A stretch of DNA of 64,000 bases, taken from JACCZR01 sp963830065 (GTDB lineage: Bacteria; Actinomycetota; Thermoleophilia; Solirubrobacterales; Thermoleophilaceae). Below the pieces are notes generated by a model that saw only the letters and a program-made list of their open reading frames with translations, had not been told where the DNA came from and did not search any database. The stretch covers positions 372,001 to 436,000 of the forward strand of contig CAWHLA010000006.1 in assembly GCA_963830065.1 (NCBI GenBank). Direction: 5' to 3'. The position numbers and the translations under genes were made by a program. Each line of letters begins with the position of its first letter. Within the stretch, counting starts at the first letter, position 1. This document shows positions 9,186-18,653 of the stretch, one piece after another.

Positions 9186-9892
9186 CTCCGCTTCAGCCGG
9201 TAGTCGAGGACGGGTGCGCGCTGGGCGTCTGCGACGGCAGCGGGTGGCTGGTCGACGAGCAGGGCTACGCCAGCCGCTGCGAGTGCGCCGAGCGACGGAT
9301 CCGAGCAGCCGCCGGCCGCCGGGTGGGAACGGGCATCCCGAAGCGCTACCGAGGGGTCTCCTTCGATCGCCGCCCGATCTGCGACCTGGATCCGTCGGTC
9401 ACACGCCCGGTCCACCACTACCTGCGCAACCTCGACGAGAACCTGGCCCAGGGCCGCGGGCTGTGGTTCTTCGGTGACGTGGGCACCGGCAAGACGTCGC
9501 TGGCAATGCTGGTCTCCAAGGCCGCGCAGGAGGCCGGGCGGTCGGTCGCGATCTACTCCATGCCGCGCCTGCTGGCCGACATCCGCGACACCTACGACCG
9601 CGAGTCAGGCTCGGCGCCCTACAGCTCCTTCTTCCGGCGGCTGTGCTCGGTGGACCTGCTCCACCTCGACGACCTGGGGGCCGAGCACCGGACCGACTGG
9701 GTGCTGGAGCAGCTGTACTCGATCGTCAACGAGAGGTGGCAGGACCAGCGGGCGATGGTGGTCACCACCAACGTCAGCGACCTGGACCAGCTGCGCGAGC
9801 AGATCGGCACGCGGACGGTTTCCCGGCTGACCGAGATGTGCGACGCCCATCCGGTGTTCGGCGCCGATCTGCGCATGACCGCCGGCGAGTAG
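9179..9892 (+). CDS. DnaC/DnaI/IstB-like AAA+ ATPase, probable helicase-loader-type protein
   Basis: A 237-residue AAA+ ATPase. The N-terminus has four cysteines (13, 18, 34, 36) of a likely zinc finger, as in DnaI/DnaC-like loaders. Walker A is GDVGTGKTS (about 99-107), Walker B is LLHLDDLGAE, and sensor-1 is in VVTTNVSD. GTG codons at 9179 and 9182 are both possible; the second gives the GTGA overlap with dnaB. Its position directly behind dnaB argues for a role in helicase loading or restart, rather than transposition (no IS transposase is present). Confidence 0.75.
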   Translation: MVTPLQPVVEDGCALGVCDGSGWLVDEQGYASRCECAERRIRAAAGRRVGTGIPKRYRGVSFDRRPICDLDPSVTRPVHHYLRNLDENLAQGRGLWFFGDVGTGKTSLAMLVSKAAQEAGRSVAIYSMPRLLADIRDTYDRESGSAPYSSFFRRLCSVDLLHLDDLGAEHRTDWVLEQLYSIVNERWQDQRAMVVTTNVSDLDQLREQIGTRTVSRLTEMCDAHPVFGADLRMTAGE

Positions 9893-9900
9893 CACCGGCC

Positions 9901-9906
9901 TAGACT
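9901..9906 (+). promoter_or_regulatory. -10-like hexamer TAGACT ahead of purA
   Basis: TAGACT precedes the purA ATG by 9 nt in a 23-nt intergenic gap with no Shine-Dalgarno. It is one of the clearest members of the recurrent motif; a leaderless purA transcript is inferred. Confidence 0.5.
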
Positions 9907-9915
9907 CGGACCGCT

Positions 9916-11223
<1,308 letters not shown>

Positions 11224-11235
11224 CCTGTACTCCGT

Positions 11236-12102
11236 CTAGTAGCTGGTGCTGTCGCTCGCGATGCCGATCACGACGAGCAGGATGACCGCGATGATGCCGA
11301 GCACCAGAAGCGCCACGCCCACCATGCCGAGGATCTTCCCGGTGGTGGCCATGCCCTTCCCCCCGTAGCGGCCCGGGTTCTTGGCGATGGCGTCCTCAGC
11401 GCTCTTGCCCTGCCACCACGCGAACGGGGCGGCGAAACCGCACAGCAGGACTCCGACGATCCCGAGCACCAGCGCCGGCACGGCGCCCGGAGCATTCGGG
11501 AGTGCCGTAGTGCCGGCGTAGCCCTGGCTCGGGGGCCCACCGGGCGCACCGAAGCCGCCACCGGGCGCACCGAAGCCGCCACCGGGCGGAGGCCCACCCG
11601 GAGAGGGCGACGAGTACGGCCCGCCGGGCGACTGCGGTCCACCCGGCGACTGCGGACCCGCAGGAGGTCCACCGGGCGACTGCGGTCCACCCGGCGACTG
11701 CGGACCCGCAGGAGGTCCACCGGGCGACTGCGGTCCGGGCGGCGGGCCAGGAGGCCCACCAGGCGACTGCTGTCCGCCGGGAGGCGGTCCACCTGGGGCT
11801 CCGCCGGGGGGTCCACCCGGCGACTGCGGTCCGCCGGGAGGGGGCCCACCAGGGGCCCCGCCGGGAGATTGCGGTCCGCCAGGAGGCGGCCCAGATGGCG
11901 GTCCACCGGGCGACTGCGGCCCGGGCGGCGGTCCAGGGGGCCCACCAGGCGGCGGCCCGGGAGGCCCACCCGGGGGCGGTCCACCAGGGGCTCCGCCAGG
12001 CGACTGGGGCCCGGGCTGCGGCGACTGCGGGCCCTGGCCGGGGGACTGCGGGTTGTTCGGGTCGTCCGGCGGGTTGGGACCGTCGGGGGGTGAGGGGCTC
12101 AT
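11236..12102 (-). CDS. Pro/Gly/Gln/Ser-repeat protein with C-terminal DUF4190 membrane domain
   Basis: A 288-residue protein. Residues about 1-190 are low complexity, built from repeats of the PQSPGGPP type with few other residues. The last about 90 residues have two hydrophobic segments around VPALVLGIVGVLLCGF and TGKILGMVGVALLVLGI, with the intervening WWQGKSAEDAIAKNPGRYGGKG of DUF4190-type proteins. The start is the ATG at 12102, preceded by AAGGAG and overlapping the upstream DUF2752 stop (ATGA); the frame is open beyond it inside the DUF2752 gene. The tail is probably cytoplasmic and disordered. Function unknown. Confidence 0.75.
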   Translation of the reverse strand: MSPSPPDGPNPPDDPNNPQSPGQGPQSPQPGPQSPGGAPGGPPPGGPPGPPPGGPPGPPPGPQSPGGPPSGPPPGGPQSPGGAPGGPPPGGPQSPGGPPGGAPGGPPPGGQQSPGGPPGPPPGPQSPGGPPAGPQSPGGPQSPGGPPAGPQSPGGPQSPGGPYSSPSPGGPPPGGGFGAPGGGFGAPGGPPSQGYAGTTALPNAPGAVPALVLGIVGVLLCGFAAPFAWWQGKSAEDAIAKNPGRYGGKGMATTGKILGMVGVALLVLGIIAVILLVVIGIASDSTSY

Positions 12103-12494
12103 GGAGCTGCTCCTTGTGTGAGTTGGAAGGCCCAGGACAGGGCCAGAACCATCGTTCCGAGGGCCAAGACCGGCCGCGGCCAGCGCAGCGGCCGTCTTCG
12201 CTTGGCCGCCACCACCACCGCCCAGCCGACCACTGCGGCCAGTACGGCGACAAGCGGACCTATCGGTGAGAAGCGCACGCTGCCGTCCACATCGCCCTGG
12301 CCCAGAGCGAAGAGGCTGTGCGTGAGCCCGCAGAACGGACACGGCAGGCCAGTGGCCAGCCGGAACGGACAGAGAGTCAGGTCATCGCTGGGCCGGACGT
12401 CGGCGGCCGCCCCGAGCGCTACCGCGCCCAGGGTGCCCGCACACAGGAAGCCGACCGCCAGCTCCGATCCTCCGACCCGCTCGATGGGCGCCAC
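12099..12494 (-). CDS. DUF2752 small membrane protein
   Basis: A 131-residue protein with three hydrophobic segments (about 12-30, 75-95 and 105-125). It has the family motif CPFRLATGLPCPFCGLTHS, cysteines at 42, 52 and 55, followed by FALGQGD. DUF2752 has no agreed function; the cysteines could bind metal or form a redox centre. It starts with GTG and its stop is coupled to the Pro/Gly-repeat DUF4190 gene by ATGA. Together with the DUF4234 genes upstream it forms a membrane-protein cluster. Confidence 0.75.
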   Translation of the reverse strand: MAPIERVGGSELAVGFLCAGTLGAVALGAAADVRPSDDLTLCPFRLATGLPCPFCGLTHSLFALGQGDVDGSVRFSPIGPLVAVLAAVVGWAVVVAAKRRRPLRWPRPVLALGTMVLALSWAFQLTQGAAP

Positions 12495-12529
12495 TCTAAC
12501 GCCGCACCGAGCGGTGCGGAGACCGGTCG

Positions 12530-13297
12530 TCAGTACGTCGAAGAGGACGTCCCGGCGGCCGCGAGGATGATGATGATGAACAGGATGTAGAGCAGCAGCA
12601 GAGCGACGCCGATGCCGACGACGACCTTCTCGGCCGTCGCGATCGGGCGCACTTGAGCCACGCCACCTGCCCGCCGGTCCCAGTAGTCGTTCAGCTTGCT
12701 GAGCACGAGCGTGTAGAAGATCGGCGCGCCCAGCCCGACGAACGACAGGAGGATCAGCCCGGCCAGGTACCCGCCGGGTGAGAACTCACCCACTCCGGAC
12801 CGGCCGCAGAGGTGGCTGATGTCGCGCCACAGCCAGTAGATGATGAAGAAGTTGAGGATCGGGACCAGCAGGCCGAGCGTGTGCAGCAACGCGTCGTCCT
12901 TCTGCCCGCCGAGCTCTTGGTCGATCTCCTTGCGGGTCGTGTAGAACCAGTAGAAGCCCCACAGGCCGAAGCTGAGGATGAAGAAGCCCCACGCGCGGCC
13001 GATCGGGAACTTCTGGCCGTGAAGCGGATCCGTGGTGGCCGCGGGCGCAGCCGGCTGCTGCTGGAACCCACCGGGCTGCTGCTGAAGGCCGCCCGGCTGC
13101 TGCTGGTACCCACCCGGCTGGGCGGGGGCCTGCGGCGACTGCGGGGCGGGCGGGTAGCCCTGCGGGCTCTGAGGCCCTCCGGGAGACTGAGGCCCGGGCG
13201 GCGGTCCGGGAGGTCCACCCGGCGACTGCGGGCCCTGGCCCGGTGGCGGCTGTCCGCCGGGGTTATTGCCTTGCGGGGGTCCTCCAGAACTCTCCAT
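12530..13297 (-). CDS. DUF4234 membrane protein with Pro/Gln-rich N-terminal tail
   Basis: A 255-residue protein if started at the ATG 13297. That start has a TATAGG hexamer 9 nt upstream; a GTG three codons earlier is also possible. Residues about 1-85 are Pro/Gly/Gln-rich repeats (PGGYQQQ type). The rest is a membrane domain starting FPIGRAWGFFILSFGLWGFYW, with ILNFFIIYWLWRDI and later spans, characteristic of DUF4234. It is paralogous to the next gene upstream, which lacks the tail. Function unknown. Confidence 0.75.
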   Translation of the reverse strand: MESSGGPPQGNNPGGQPPPGQGPQSPGGPPGPPPGPQSPGGPQSPQGYPPAPQSPQAPAQPGGYQQQPGGLQQQPGGFQQQPAAPAATTDPLHGQKFPIGRAWGFFILSFGLWGFYWFYTTRKEIDQELGGQKDDALLHTLGLLVPILNFFIIYWLWRDISHLCGRSGVGEFSPGGYLAGLILLSFVGLGAPIFYTLVLSKLNDYWDRRAGGVAQVRPIATAEKVVVGIGVALLLLYILFIIIILAAAGTSSSTY

Positions 13298-13336
13298 GCG
13301 GCGCACCCTATAGCCGCTGCAGGCGGTTTGCAGGTG

Positions 13337-13822
13337 TCAATTGGTCGAGGCCCAGATCGCGAGCGTGATCGCAAGCAGTGCGAAAAGCACGATGTAAAGG
13401 AACGAGACGACCAGCCCCAGCGCGATCGCGATCTTCTCGCTGGTGGAAACCGGCGCGTCCAGGGCGGCCCCCTCGAGGCGCATGTCCCAGTACTCGTTGT
13501 ACCGATTGAGCACGATCGCGTAGAAGACGGGCGCCAGCAGCACCGCCCCCAGCACGTAGCCCGCCACCGGCATGTGGGGCAGCCCCACCCGCTGGCGGAG
13601 CACGTCCAAGTCCCGCCACAGCCAGTAGATGACGAAGTAGTTCACGATCGGGACGAAGTAGAGGAGGGTGTGCTTCAGCGCGTCGTCGCGGCCCTCACCC
13701 AGCTCGGCGTCGAAGCGCTGGCGGGTGGCGTGCAGCCACCAGACCGCCCACACCCCGGCGGTGATGATCGCCAGCCCCCACGCCCGGCGCTGGCTGAACT
13801 TCACCCCGTAGGTGCCCGTCAT
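13337..13822 (-). CDS. DUF4234 membrane protein (tail-less paralogue)
   Basis: A 161-residue protein resembling the membrane half of its downstream neighbour: VKFSQRRAWGLAIITAGVWAVWW, then IVNYFVIYWLWRDLDVLRQRV and AIVLNRYNEYWD, with four hydrophobic segments. The ATG used here lacks a clear Shine-Dalgarno, and the frame stays open upstream (reading QEPPGGWNTPVPAG), so a longer N-terminus with a non-standard start is possible. The pair looks like a local duplication followed by gain or loss of the Pro/Gln tail. Confidence 0.7.
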   Translation of the reverse strand: MTGTYGVKFSQRRAWGLAIITAGVWAVWWLHATRQRFDAELGEGRDDALKHTLLYFVPIVNYFVIYWLWRDLDVLRQRVGLPHMPVAGYVLGAVLLAPVFYAIVLNRYNEYWDMRLEGAALDAPVSTSEKIAIALGLVVSFLYIVLFALLAITLAIWASTN

Positions 13823-13869
13823 CCCCGCGGGGACGGGCGTGTTCCAGCCGCCGGGCGGCTCCTGCTCGG

Positions 13870-14514
13870 TCAGCTGGCGCCCGATGCGAGCACCTCCCGC
13901 TCTCCCTGGCGCAGGAAGCGCAGGCCCAGGGCGAGGGCGCCGAGGAGCGCGGTGGTCACCAGTGCGATCTGCACGCTCAGGATCCCGCTCTCCGACCAGT
14001 AGACATCCTCCAGCTCCAGCAGCAGCGCCGACTCATCCAGCGTCAGACCCATCCCTGCGCCGAAGGGGATGGCGAGCTTCGGCTCCAGCGCCTCGTTGCG
14101 GGTCACGATCGCCGCCCCGCCCGAGACGAACGTCAGCAGGATGCCCGGCACGTAGTGGTGGATGTGCTTCCGCCCCAGCACGAGATCCCGGAACGGCCCC
14201 ACCGAGCCGCGGGACCGCAGCAGGGTGGTGATGACCCGCGCCGCGATGAAGGTGGTGACGAACGAGGTGAGCAGGTTGAACAGCGCGTTCTCGCGGGTCG
14301 AGACCTCCCGGTATCCGGCCACCACCACCTCGGCGGTCTCGGCCACGACCTCCTCCGCAGCGCCCACCAGGTCGTCGGTCTCGGCCGGTAGCGGCGCCGA
14401 GCCGCGGCGCCACACGCGCGTGACCTCCACGGCGACCACGGCCACTGTCGTCAGGGTGGCGACCGCGCCCAGGGCCAGCGTCCCCCGACCCGCCCTCAGC
14501 CCCCGGCGCTTCAT
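13870..14514 (-). CDS. Integral membrane protein of unknown function
   Basis: A 214-residue protein with five or so hydrophobic segments, an N-terminal signal-anchor (GTLALGAVATLTTVAVVAV), and a conserved-looking centre RKHIHHYVPGILLTFVSGG followed by LTLDESALLLELEDVYWS. The adjacent histidines and acidic residues could form a metal site. I do not recognise a named family. Its ATG overlaps the stop of the acetyltransferase gene upstream (ATGA), so it may be cotranscribed with the nucleotide-sugar genes. Confidence 0.6.
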   Translation of the reverse strand: MKRRGLRAGRGTLALGAVATLTTVAVVAVEVTRVWRRGSAPLPAETDDLVGAAEEVVAETAEVVVAGYREVSTRENALFNLLTSFVTTFIAARVITTLLRSRGSVGPFRDLVLGRKHIHHYVPGILLTFVSGGAAIVTRNEALEPKLAIPFGAGMGLTLDESALLLELEDVYWSESGILSVQIALVTTALLGALALGLRFLRQGEREVLASGAS

Positions 14515-15218
14515 CCGAAGCGCTCCAGCAGGTCCTCATCCCCGACGTCGCGCACGTGGCGGGCCGGCACGCCCATGACCACCGCGCGTGGCGCCACGTC
14601 CGCGGTCACCACCGCGCCGGCCGCGACGAAGGCCTCTTCGCCCACCTCCACGCCCGGCACCAGCACCGCTCCGCCGCCCACCCGGCAGGCCCGCCGCAGC
14701 GTGGCTCCCCGCAGCTGGTGGTCGGGGCCGTGGCGACCCATCGTGTCGTCGTTGGTCAGGGTCACCCCCGGAGCCACGAACACGTCGTCCTCGACCGTCG
14801 AGAAGGCGGTCAGATAACAGTTCGTCTGCACCCGGACGCGCTCACCGACGGCCACGTCGTTGTCCACGGCCGACCCGCGCCCGATCACCGAGCCCGCGCC
14901 GATCACGGCCCGCTCGCGCACCTGGGCCTGGTCGCCGACGACCGCCCCGGGACCGATCGCCGCGCCGGCGACCACCACCGCGCCGGCGCAGACGGTGGCG
15001 CCCTCCTCGATGACCACCGGCTCCCCCGCCGGGCGCGCGCCCGAGCGCGGCCCGAGCGCCAGCGGCTTCCCGACGATCGCTCCGTCCTGGACCCGCACTC
15101 CCTCGCCCAGCTGCACGCCGGCGTGGATCACCACGTTGGCGCCGAGCTCGACCGAGTCCGGCAGCTCCACCCCCTCGCCCAGCGCGAGGCCCGGCGCCCG
15201 GTCAGAGGGCTGCAGCAC
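14511..15218 (-). CDS. Left-handed beta-helix (hexapeptide) acyltransferase, WbpD-like
   Basis: A 235-residue protein made largely of hexapeptide repeats (for example GEGVELPDSVELGANVVIHAGVQLGEGVRV split over turns) with a segment VFVAPGVTLTNDD and the closing ADVAPRAVVMGVPARHVRDV typical of UDP-sugar N-acetyltransferases of the WbpD/WlbB type. It would acetylate the 3-amino group of a UDP-sugar. It overlaps the oxidoreductase gene upstream by 17 nt. Substrate is inferred from the neighbours (wbpA-, wbpB- and wbpI-like). Confidence 0.75.
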   Translation of the reverse strand: MLQPSDRAPGLALGEGVELPDSVELGANVVIHAGVQLGEGVRVQDGAIVGKPLALGPRSGARPAGEPVVIEEGATVCAGAVVVAGAAIGPGAVVGDQAQVRERAVIGAGSVIGRGSAVDNDVAVGERVRVQTNCYLTAFSTVEDDVFVAPGVTLTNDDTMGRHGPDHQLRGATLRRACRVGGGAVLVPGVEVGEEAFVAAGAVVTADVAPRAVVMGVPARHVRDVGDEDLLERFG

Positions 15219-16203
15219 GCGAGCTCCGGTCGAGGTCCGCCTGCAGGGCCTCGAGCACCCGCACCACCCGCAGCCCGCTGCGCGCGCCCGAGCGCGGCTC
15301 GGCGCCGTCGCGCACCCGGTCGAGGAAGTGGCGGCACTCGATACGCAGCGGCTCCTCGTTTGAGATGCGCGGGCTCATCACGTCGCCCGAGCGGGCGATG
15401 TACTCGCCGTAGGACTCGAAGCTTTCGTCGAAGCCCTTGTCGTAGACCTTGACCTTCTCGTCGAGCTCCATGTCGTCGAAGGTGGCCATCTGCTTGGAGC
15501 CGACCACAGTGAAGCGCCGCTCCTTGTGCGGATCGAGCCAGGACAGGTGGAGGTGCGCCGCGACGCCCGAGGGGAAGCGCAGGTAGCAGAAGACCACGTC
15601 CTCGACCCCTGAGCGCATGTAGCTCTCCCCCACCGCGCGGCACTCGATCGGATCCTCCTCCACCAGGCGCAGCACCACCGACACGTCGTGTGCGCCCAGC
15701 GACCACAGGGCGTTCTCATCGGCGCGCAGCTGGCCCAGGTTCAGCCGGTTGGAGTACAGGTAGCGCACGTCGCCCAGGCCGCCGCCGGCCACCAGTTCGC
15801 GCAGCTTCTCCACGCCGGGGTGGTACTCGAGCAGGTGCCCGACCATCAGCACCCTCCCCGCGGACTCGGCGGCCTCCACCACGCGCTCGGCGTCGGCCGT
15901 CGACTGGGCCAGCGGCTTCTCCACGAAGCAGTGCTTGCCCGCCCCCAGCACCCGCACGGCCAGGTCGGCGTGGGAGGGCACGTGGGTGGCCAGCACCACC
16001 GCGTCGACCTCGGGGTCGGCCAGCACCTCGTCCAGGTCGGCGGTGGGGCGAGCACCGGGCAGGCTCGCCGCCGCCCGCTCGCGGCGCTCGTCGGAGGCGT
16101 CGCAGACCCAGCGCAGGTCGGCTTCCGGCAGGCGGTCGAAGTTGCGGGCCAGGTTGGGGCCCCAGTAGCCGAGGCCGACGACCCCGACCCGCGTCGCGGT
16201 CAC
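15202..16203 (-). CDS. Gfo/Idh/MocA oxidoreductase, WbpB-like
   Basis: A 333-residue NAD(P)-dependent sugar dehydrogenase. The Rossmann motif is GLGYWGPNLARN near residue 10, the family EKPLA motif (HCFVEKPLAQS) is near residue 95, and the C-terminal domain ends with a typical ECRHFLDRVRDG segment. GTG at 16203 overlaps the stop of the dehydrogenase upstream (GTGA); the frame is open beyond it but lies within that gene. In context it most likely oxidises C3 of a UDP-N-acetylhexosaminuronic acid. Confidence 0.8.
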   Translation of the reverse strand: MTATRVGVVGLGYWGPNLARNFDRLPEADLRWVCDASDERRERAAASLPGARPTADLDEVLADPEVDAVVLATHVPSHADLAVRVLGAGKHCFVEKPLAQSTADAERVVEAAESAGRVLMVGHLLEYHPGVEKLRELVAGGGLGDVRYLYSNRLNLGQLRADENALWSLGAHDVSVVLRLVEEDPIECRAVGESYMRSGVEDVVFCYLRFPSGVAAHLHLSWLDPHKERRFTVVGSKQMATFDDMELDEKVKVYDKGFDESFESYGEYIARSGDVMSPRISNEEPLRIECRHFLDRVRDGAEPRSGARSGLRVVRVLEALQADLDRSSRAAAL

Positions 16204-17447
16204 AGGCGTACGAGATTCGGCGCTGCGCGCCCGCGGGTTACGCCGCGGAAGTCCACCACCAGCGGCGCTTCGGAGACGATCAGGTCGATATCGAGGCCGG
16301 GGTGGGCGGTGACGATCACCACCACGTCCGCCCCGTCCAGCGCCGCCCCCAGCGGCTGGGAGCGCAGGCCGAAGTCGCTCAGCTCCGGCACCGTCTCGTC
16401 GTGGTAGACCAAGTCGGCGCCGTCCTCGGCCAGCAGGCGCATGATCTTCAGCGCCGGGGACTCGCGCAGGTCGCCCACGCCCGGCTTGTAGGAGACCCCC
16501 ATGATGGCCACCCGCGAGCCGCGCACCGGCTTGGCGTGGTCGTTCAGAGCGTGCGCCACCCGCTCGACGCAGAAGTAGGGCATCCTCTGGTTGACCTCGC
16601 CGGCCAGCTCCACGAAGGCGGTGGGCATGTCGTACTCGCGCGCCTTCCAGGCCAGGTAGAACGGGTCGACCGGCAGACAGTGGCCGCCCATGCCGGGGCC
16701 GGGCCGGAAGCTCATGAAGCCGTAGGGCTTGGTGTTGGCAGCCTCGACGACCTCCCACACGTCGATCCCCATCCGGTCGCACAGGATCGCCAGCTCGTTG
16801 ACCAGCGCGATGTTCACCGAGCGGAAGACGTTCTCCAGCAGCTTGGTCAGCTCGGCTTCCTCGGGCGCGGAAACCGGGACGATCTCGTCGCAGACCTGCG
16901 AGTAGAAGTCCACCGCGCGGTCGCGGCAGACGTCGGTCAGGCCGCCGACCACCTTCGGGGTGTTGCGCAGCGTCCAGTCGGTGCGGCCGGGGTCGATCCG
17001 CTCGGGCGAGAAGGCGACGTGGAAGTCCTGACCGGCCGCCAGCCCCGACTCCTCCAGCAGCGGCACCAGCCGCTCGCGCGTCGTTCCCGGGTAGGTGGTG
17101 GACTCCAGCGCCACCAGCTGGCCCTGCTGGAGCACGCCCGCCAGCGCGGTGGCCGCTCCCACCAATGGGCCCAGGTCGGGCTCGCGGTTCTCGGTCAGCG
17201 GCGTGGGCACGGCGATCACGACCACCTCCACCGTGGCCAGGTCGGCGTAGCGGCTGGTGGGGTGGATCAGCTCCGACACCGCCTGGAGACGGTCGGCGGT
17301 GATGTCCTCGATATAGCTCTCGCCGCGCTCGAGGGCCGCCAGCTTGCGCTGGTCGGTGTCCACGCAGACCACCTCGTGGCCCTCCTCGGCGATCGCGACG
17401 GCCAGTGGCAGGCCGACGTATCCGAGGCCGATGATCCCGGTCTTCAT
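16200..17447 (-). CDS. UDP-N-acetyl-hexosamine 6-dehydrogenase (WbpA/WecC type)
   Basis: A 415-residue nucleotide-sugar dehydrogenase, oxidising C6 of UDP-GlcNAc or UDP-ManNAc to the uronate. It shows the N-terminal GIIGLGYVGLPLA NAD motif, the substrate/catalytic segments YPGTTRE, AFSPERIDPG and GMGGHCLPVDPFYLA (catalytic Cys in GGHCLP), and a C-terminal Rossmann domain with GVSYKPGVGDLRESPALKI. It lies between the 2-epimerase and the WbpB-like gene, with overlaps at both ends, so the four enzymes form one operon. Confidence 0.87.
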   Translation of the reverse strand: MKTGIIGLGYVGLPLAVAIAEEGHEVVCVDTDQRKLAALERGESYIEDITADRLQAVSELIHPTSRYADLATVEVVVIAVPTPLTENREPDLGPLVGAATALAGVLQQGQLVALESTTYPGTTRERLVPLLEESGLAAGQDFHVAFSPERIDPGRTDWTLRNTPKVVGGLTDVCRDRAVDFYSQVCDEIVPVSAPEEAELTKLLENVFRSVNIALVNELAILCDRMGIDVWEVVEAANTKPYGFMSFRPGPGMGGHCLPVDPFYLAWKAREYDMPTAFVELAGEVNQRMPYFCVERVAHALNDHAKPVRGSRVAIMGVSYKPGVGDLRESPALKIMRLLAEDGADLVYHDETVPELSDFGLRSQPLGAALDGADVVVIVTAHPGLDIDLIVSEAPLVVDFRGVTRGRAAPNLVRL

Positions 17448-18517
17448 CGGCGCTCAGTGTAGGCAGCGACGAGGTCGCAGACCGCGTCGGCGGCGTGTCC
17501 GCCTCCGTAAAGCTCGGGCCGCGGACCCGACGGCCTGGGTCGCTCCAGGGCTGCCCGTGCCGCCTCGGGGTCCAGGTCCACCAGCACGTTCCAGCCCGCC
17601 TCCACCGTCTCCACCCACTCGGTGTTGGGGCGCATGGTCACGCACGGGACCTCGAGCAGGTAGGCCTCCTTCTGCACGCCGCCCGAGTCGGTGAGGACCG
17701 CCCGAGCCGACTCGGCCAGGCGGATGAAGTCCAGGTAGCCCAGCGGGACGGTGAGGGTGACCTCCGCCTCCAGCCGCTCCATCAGCCCCGCCGCCTCCAA
17801 CCGGGCGCGGGTGCGCGGGTGCACCGGGAGTACCACAGGCCGCTCGATCGAGGTCAGCAGCTCGACCAGGGCCGACAGCCGCTTCGGGTCGTCCACGTTG
17901 CCGGCCCGGTGCGCGGTGGCGAGCACGTACTCGCCCGGGGTGAGCCCCAGGTCCTCCACAGCGGTGGAGCGCTCGCGAGCGGGTCCTCGGAAGGCGAGCA
18001 GCACGTCGGCCATCACATCGCCGACCAGGTGGCGCTCGCCGGCCGCGCGCTCGGCCTCCAGGTTGTGCATCGCGGTCTCGGTCGAGCACAGCAGCAGATC
18101 GCTCGCGTGGTCGCACAGCACCCGGTTGAGCTCCTCGGGCATCGAACGGTCGAACGAGCGCATGCCCGCCTCGACGTGGCCTACGGGGATGCCGGCCTGC
18201 GCCGCGGCGAGCGCGCCCGCCAGGGTCGAGTTGGTGTCGCCGTAGACCAAGGCCATGTCCGGCTCCAGCTCGGCCAGCACGGGCTCGAGCGCCCCGAGGA
18301 TCCGCGCGGTCTGCTCTGTGTTGGTGCCAGAGCCCGCGCCCAGCTCGCGGTCCGGGGCCGGCACCCCGAGCTCCTCGAAGAACACTCCGGACAACTCGTC
18401 GTCGTAGTGCTGGCCGGTGTGGACTATGAGCTCCTCGCCGGCCTGGCGCAGTTGGCGCGAAACGGCAGCCGCCTTCACGAACTGGGGCCGATTGCCGATT
18501 ATGGTCACGATTCGCAT
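17444..18517 (-). CDS. wecB: UDP-N-acetylglucosamine 2-epimerase
   Basis: A 357-residue non-hydrolysing epimerase. Motifs: IIGNRPQFVKAAAVS, HTGQHYDDELS, VYGDTNSTLAGA, HVEAGMRSFD, MPEELNRV, and the late LTDSGGVQKEA. ATG at 18517 gives the expected MRIVTIIG start; a TTG four codons earlier is less likely. It interconverts UDP-GlcNAc and UDP-ManNAc, or the 3-acetamido-uronate forms if it acts last as WbpI does. First gene of the nucleotide-sugar operon. Confidence 0.9.
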   Translation of the reverse strand: MRIVTIIGNRPQFVKAAAVSRQLRQAGEELIVHTGQHYDDELSGVFFEELGVPAPDRELGAGSGTNTEQTARILGALEPVLAELEPDMALVYGDTNSTLAGALAAAQAGIPVGHVEAGMRSFDRSMPEELNRVLCDHASDLLLCSTETAMHNLEAERAAGERHLVGDVMADVLLAFRGPARERSTAVEDLGLTPGEYVLATAHRAGNVDDPKRLSALVELLTSIERPVVLPVHPRTRARLEAAGLMERLEAEVTLTVPLGYLDFIRLAESARAVLTDSGGVQKEAYLLEVPCVTMRPNTEWVETVEAGWNVLVDLDPEAARAALERPRPSGPRPELYGGGHAADAVCDLVAAYTERR

Positions 18518-18653
18518 GGGTCTCGCCAAGAAGCTCGCCGGAGGGACGCTGAGCGCTCTGTCACTGGGTTTCGACGCGGTGCGCCATGTGGCCTGGTTCG
18601 TGAGCTACCAGGTCGACCGAACGGCGCGTGAAGTTGACGATGAGGGGTCCTAG
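18516..18653 (+). CDS. Possible 45-residue peptide divergent from wecB
   Basis: A short plus-strand frame starting at an ATG that overlaps the wecB start codon on the other strand (GCATG). It reads MGLAKKLAGGTLSALSLG, then an FDAVRHVAWFVSYQVDR amphipathic stretch and an acidic end. Its length and composition resemble small membrane-associated peptides, but no Shine-Dalgarno is seen and such frames occur by chance at this GC content. It ends where the convergent aminotransferase gene ends. Confidence 0.25.
   Translation: MGLAKKLAGGTLSALSLGFDAVRHVAWFVSYQVDRTAREVDDEGS

Noticed and set aside
11530..12050. Short repeats (CCACCGGGCGACTGCGG type) resembling a CRISPR or minisatellite
   Set aside because: Repeats are irregular, in frame and encode PQSPGGPP units; no constant spacers.
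12812..14002. Plus-strand open frame of about 396 codons across the DUF4234 genes
   Set aside because: Antisense artefact; the minus-strand frames have transmembrane patterns and family motifs.
15690..17462. Plus-strand open frame of about 590 codons across the wbp-like genes
   Set aside because: No domain resemblance, and the opposite strand encodes clear enzymes with start/stop overlaps.
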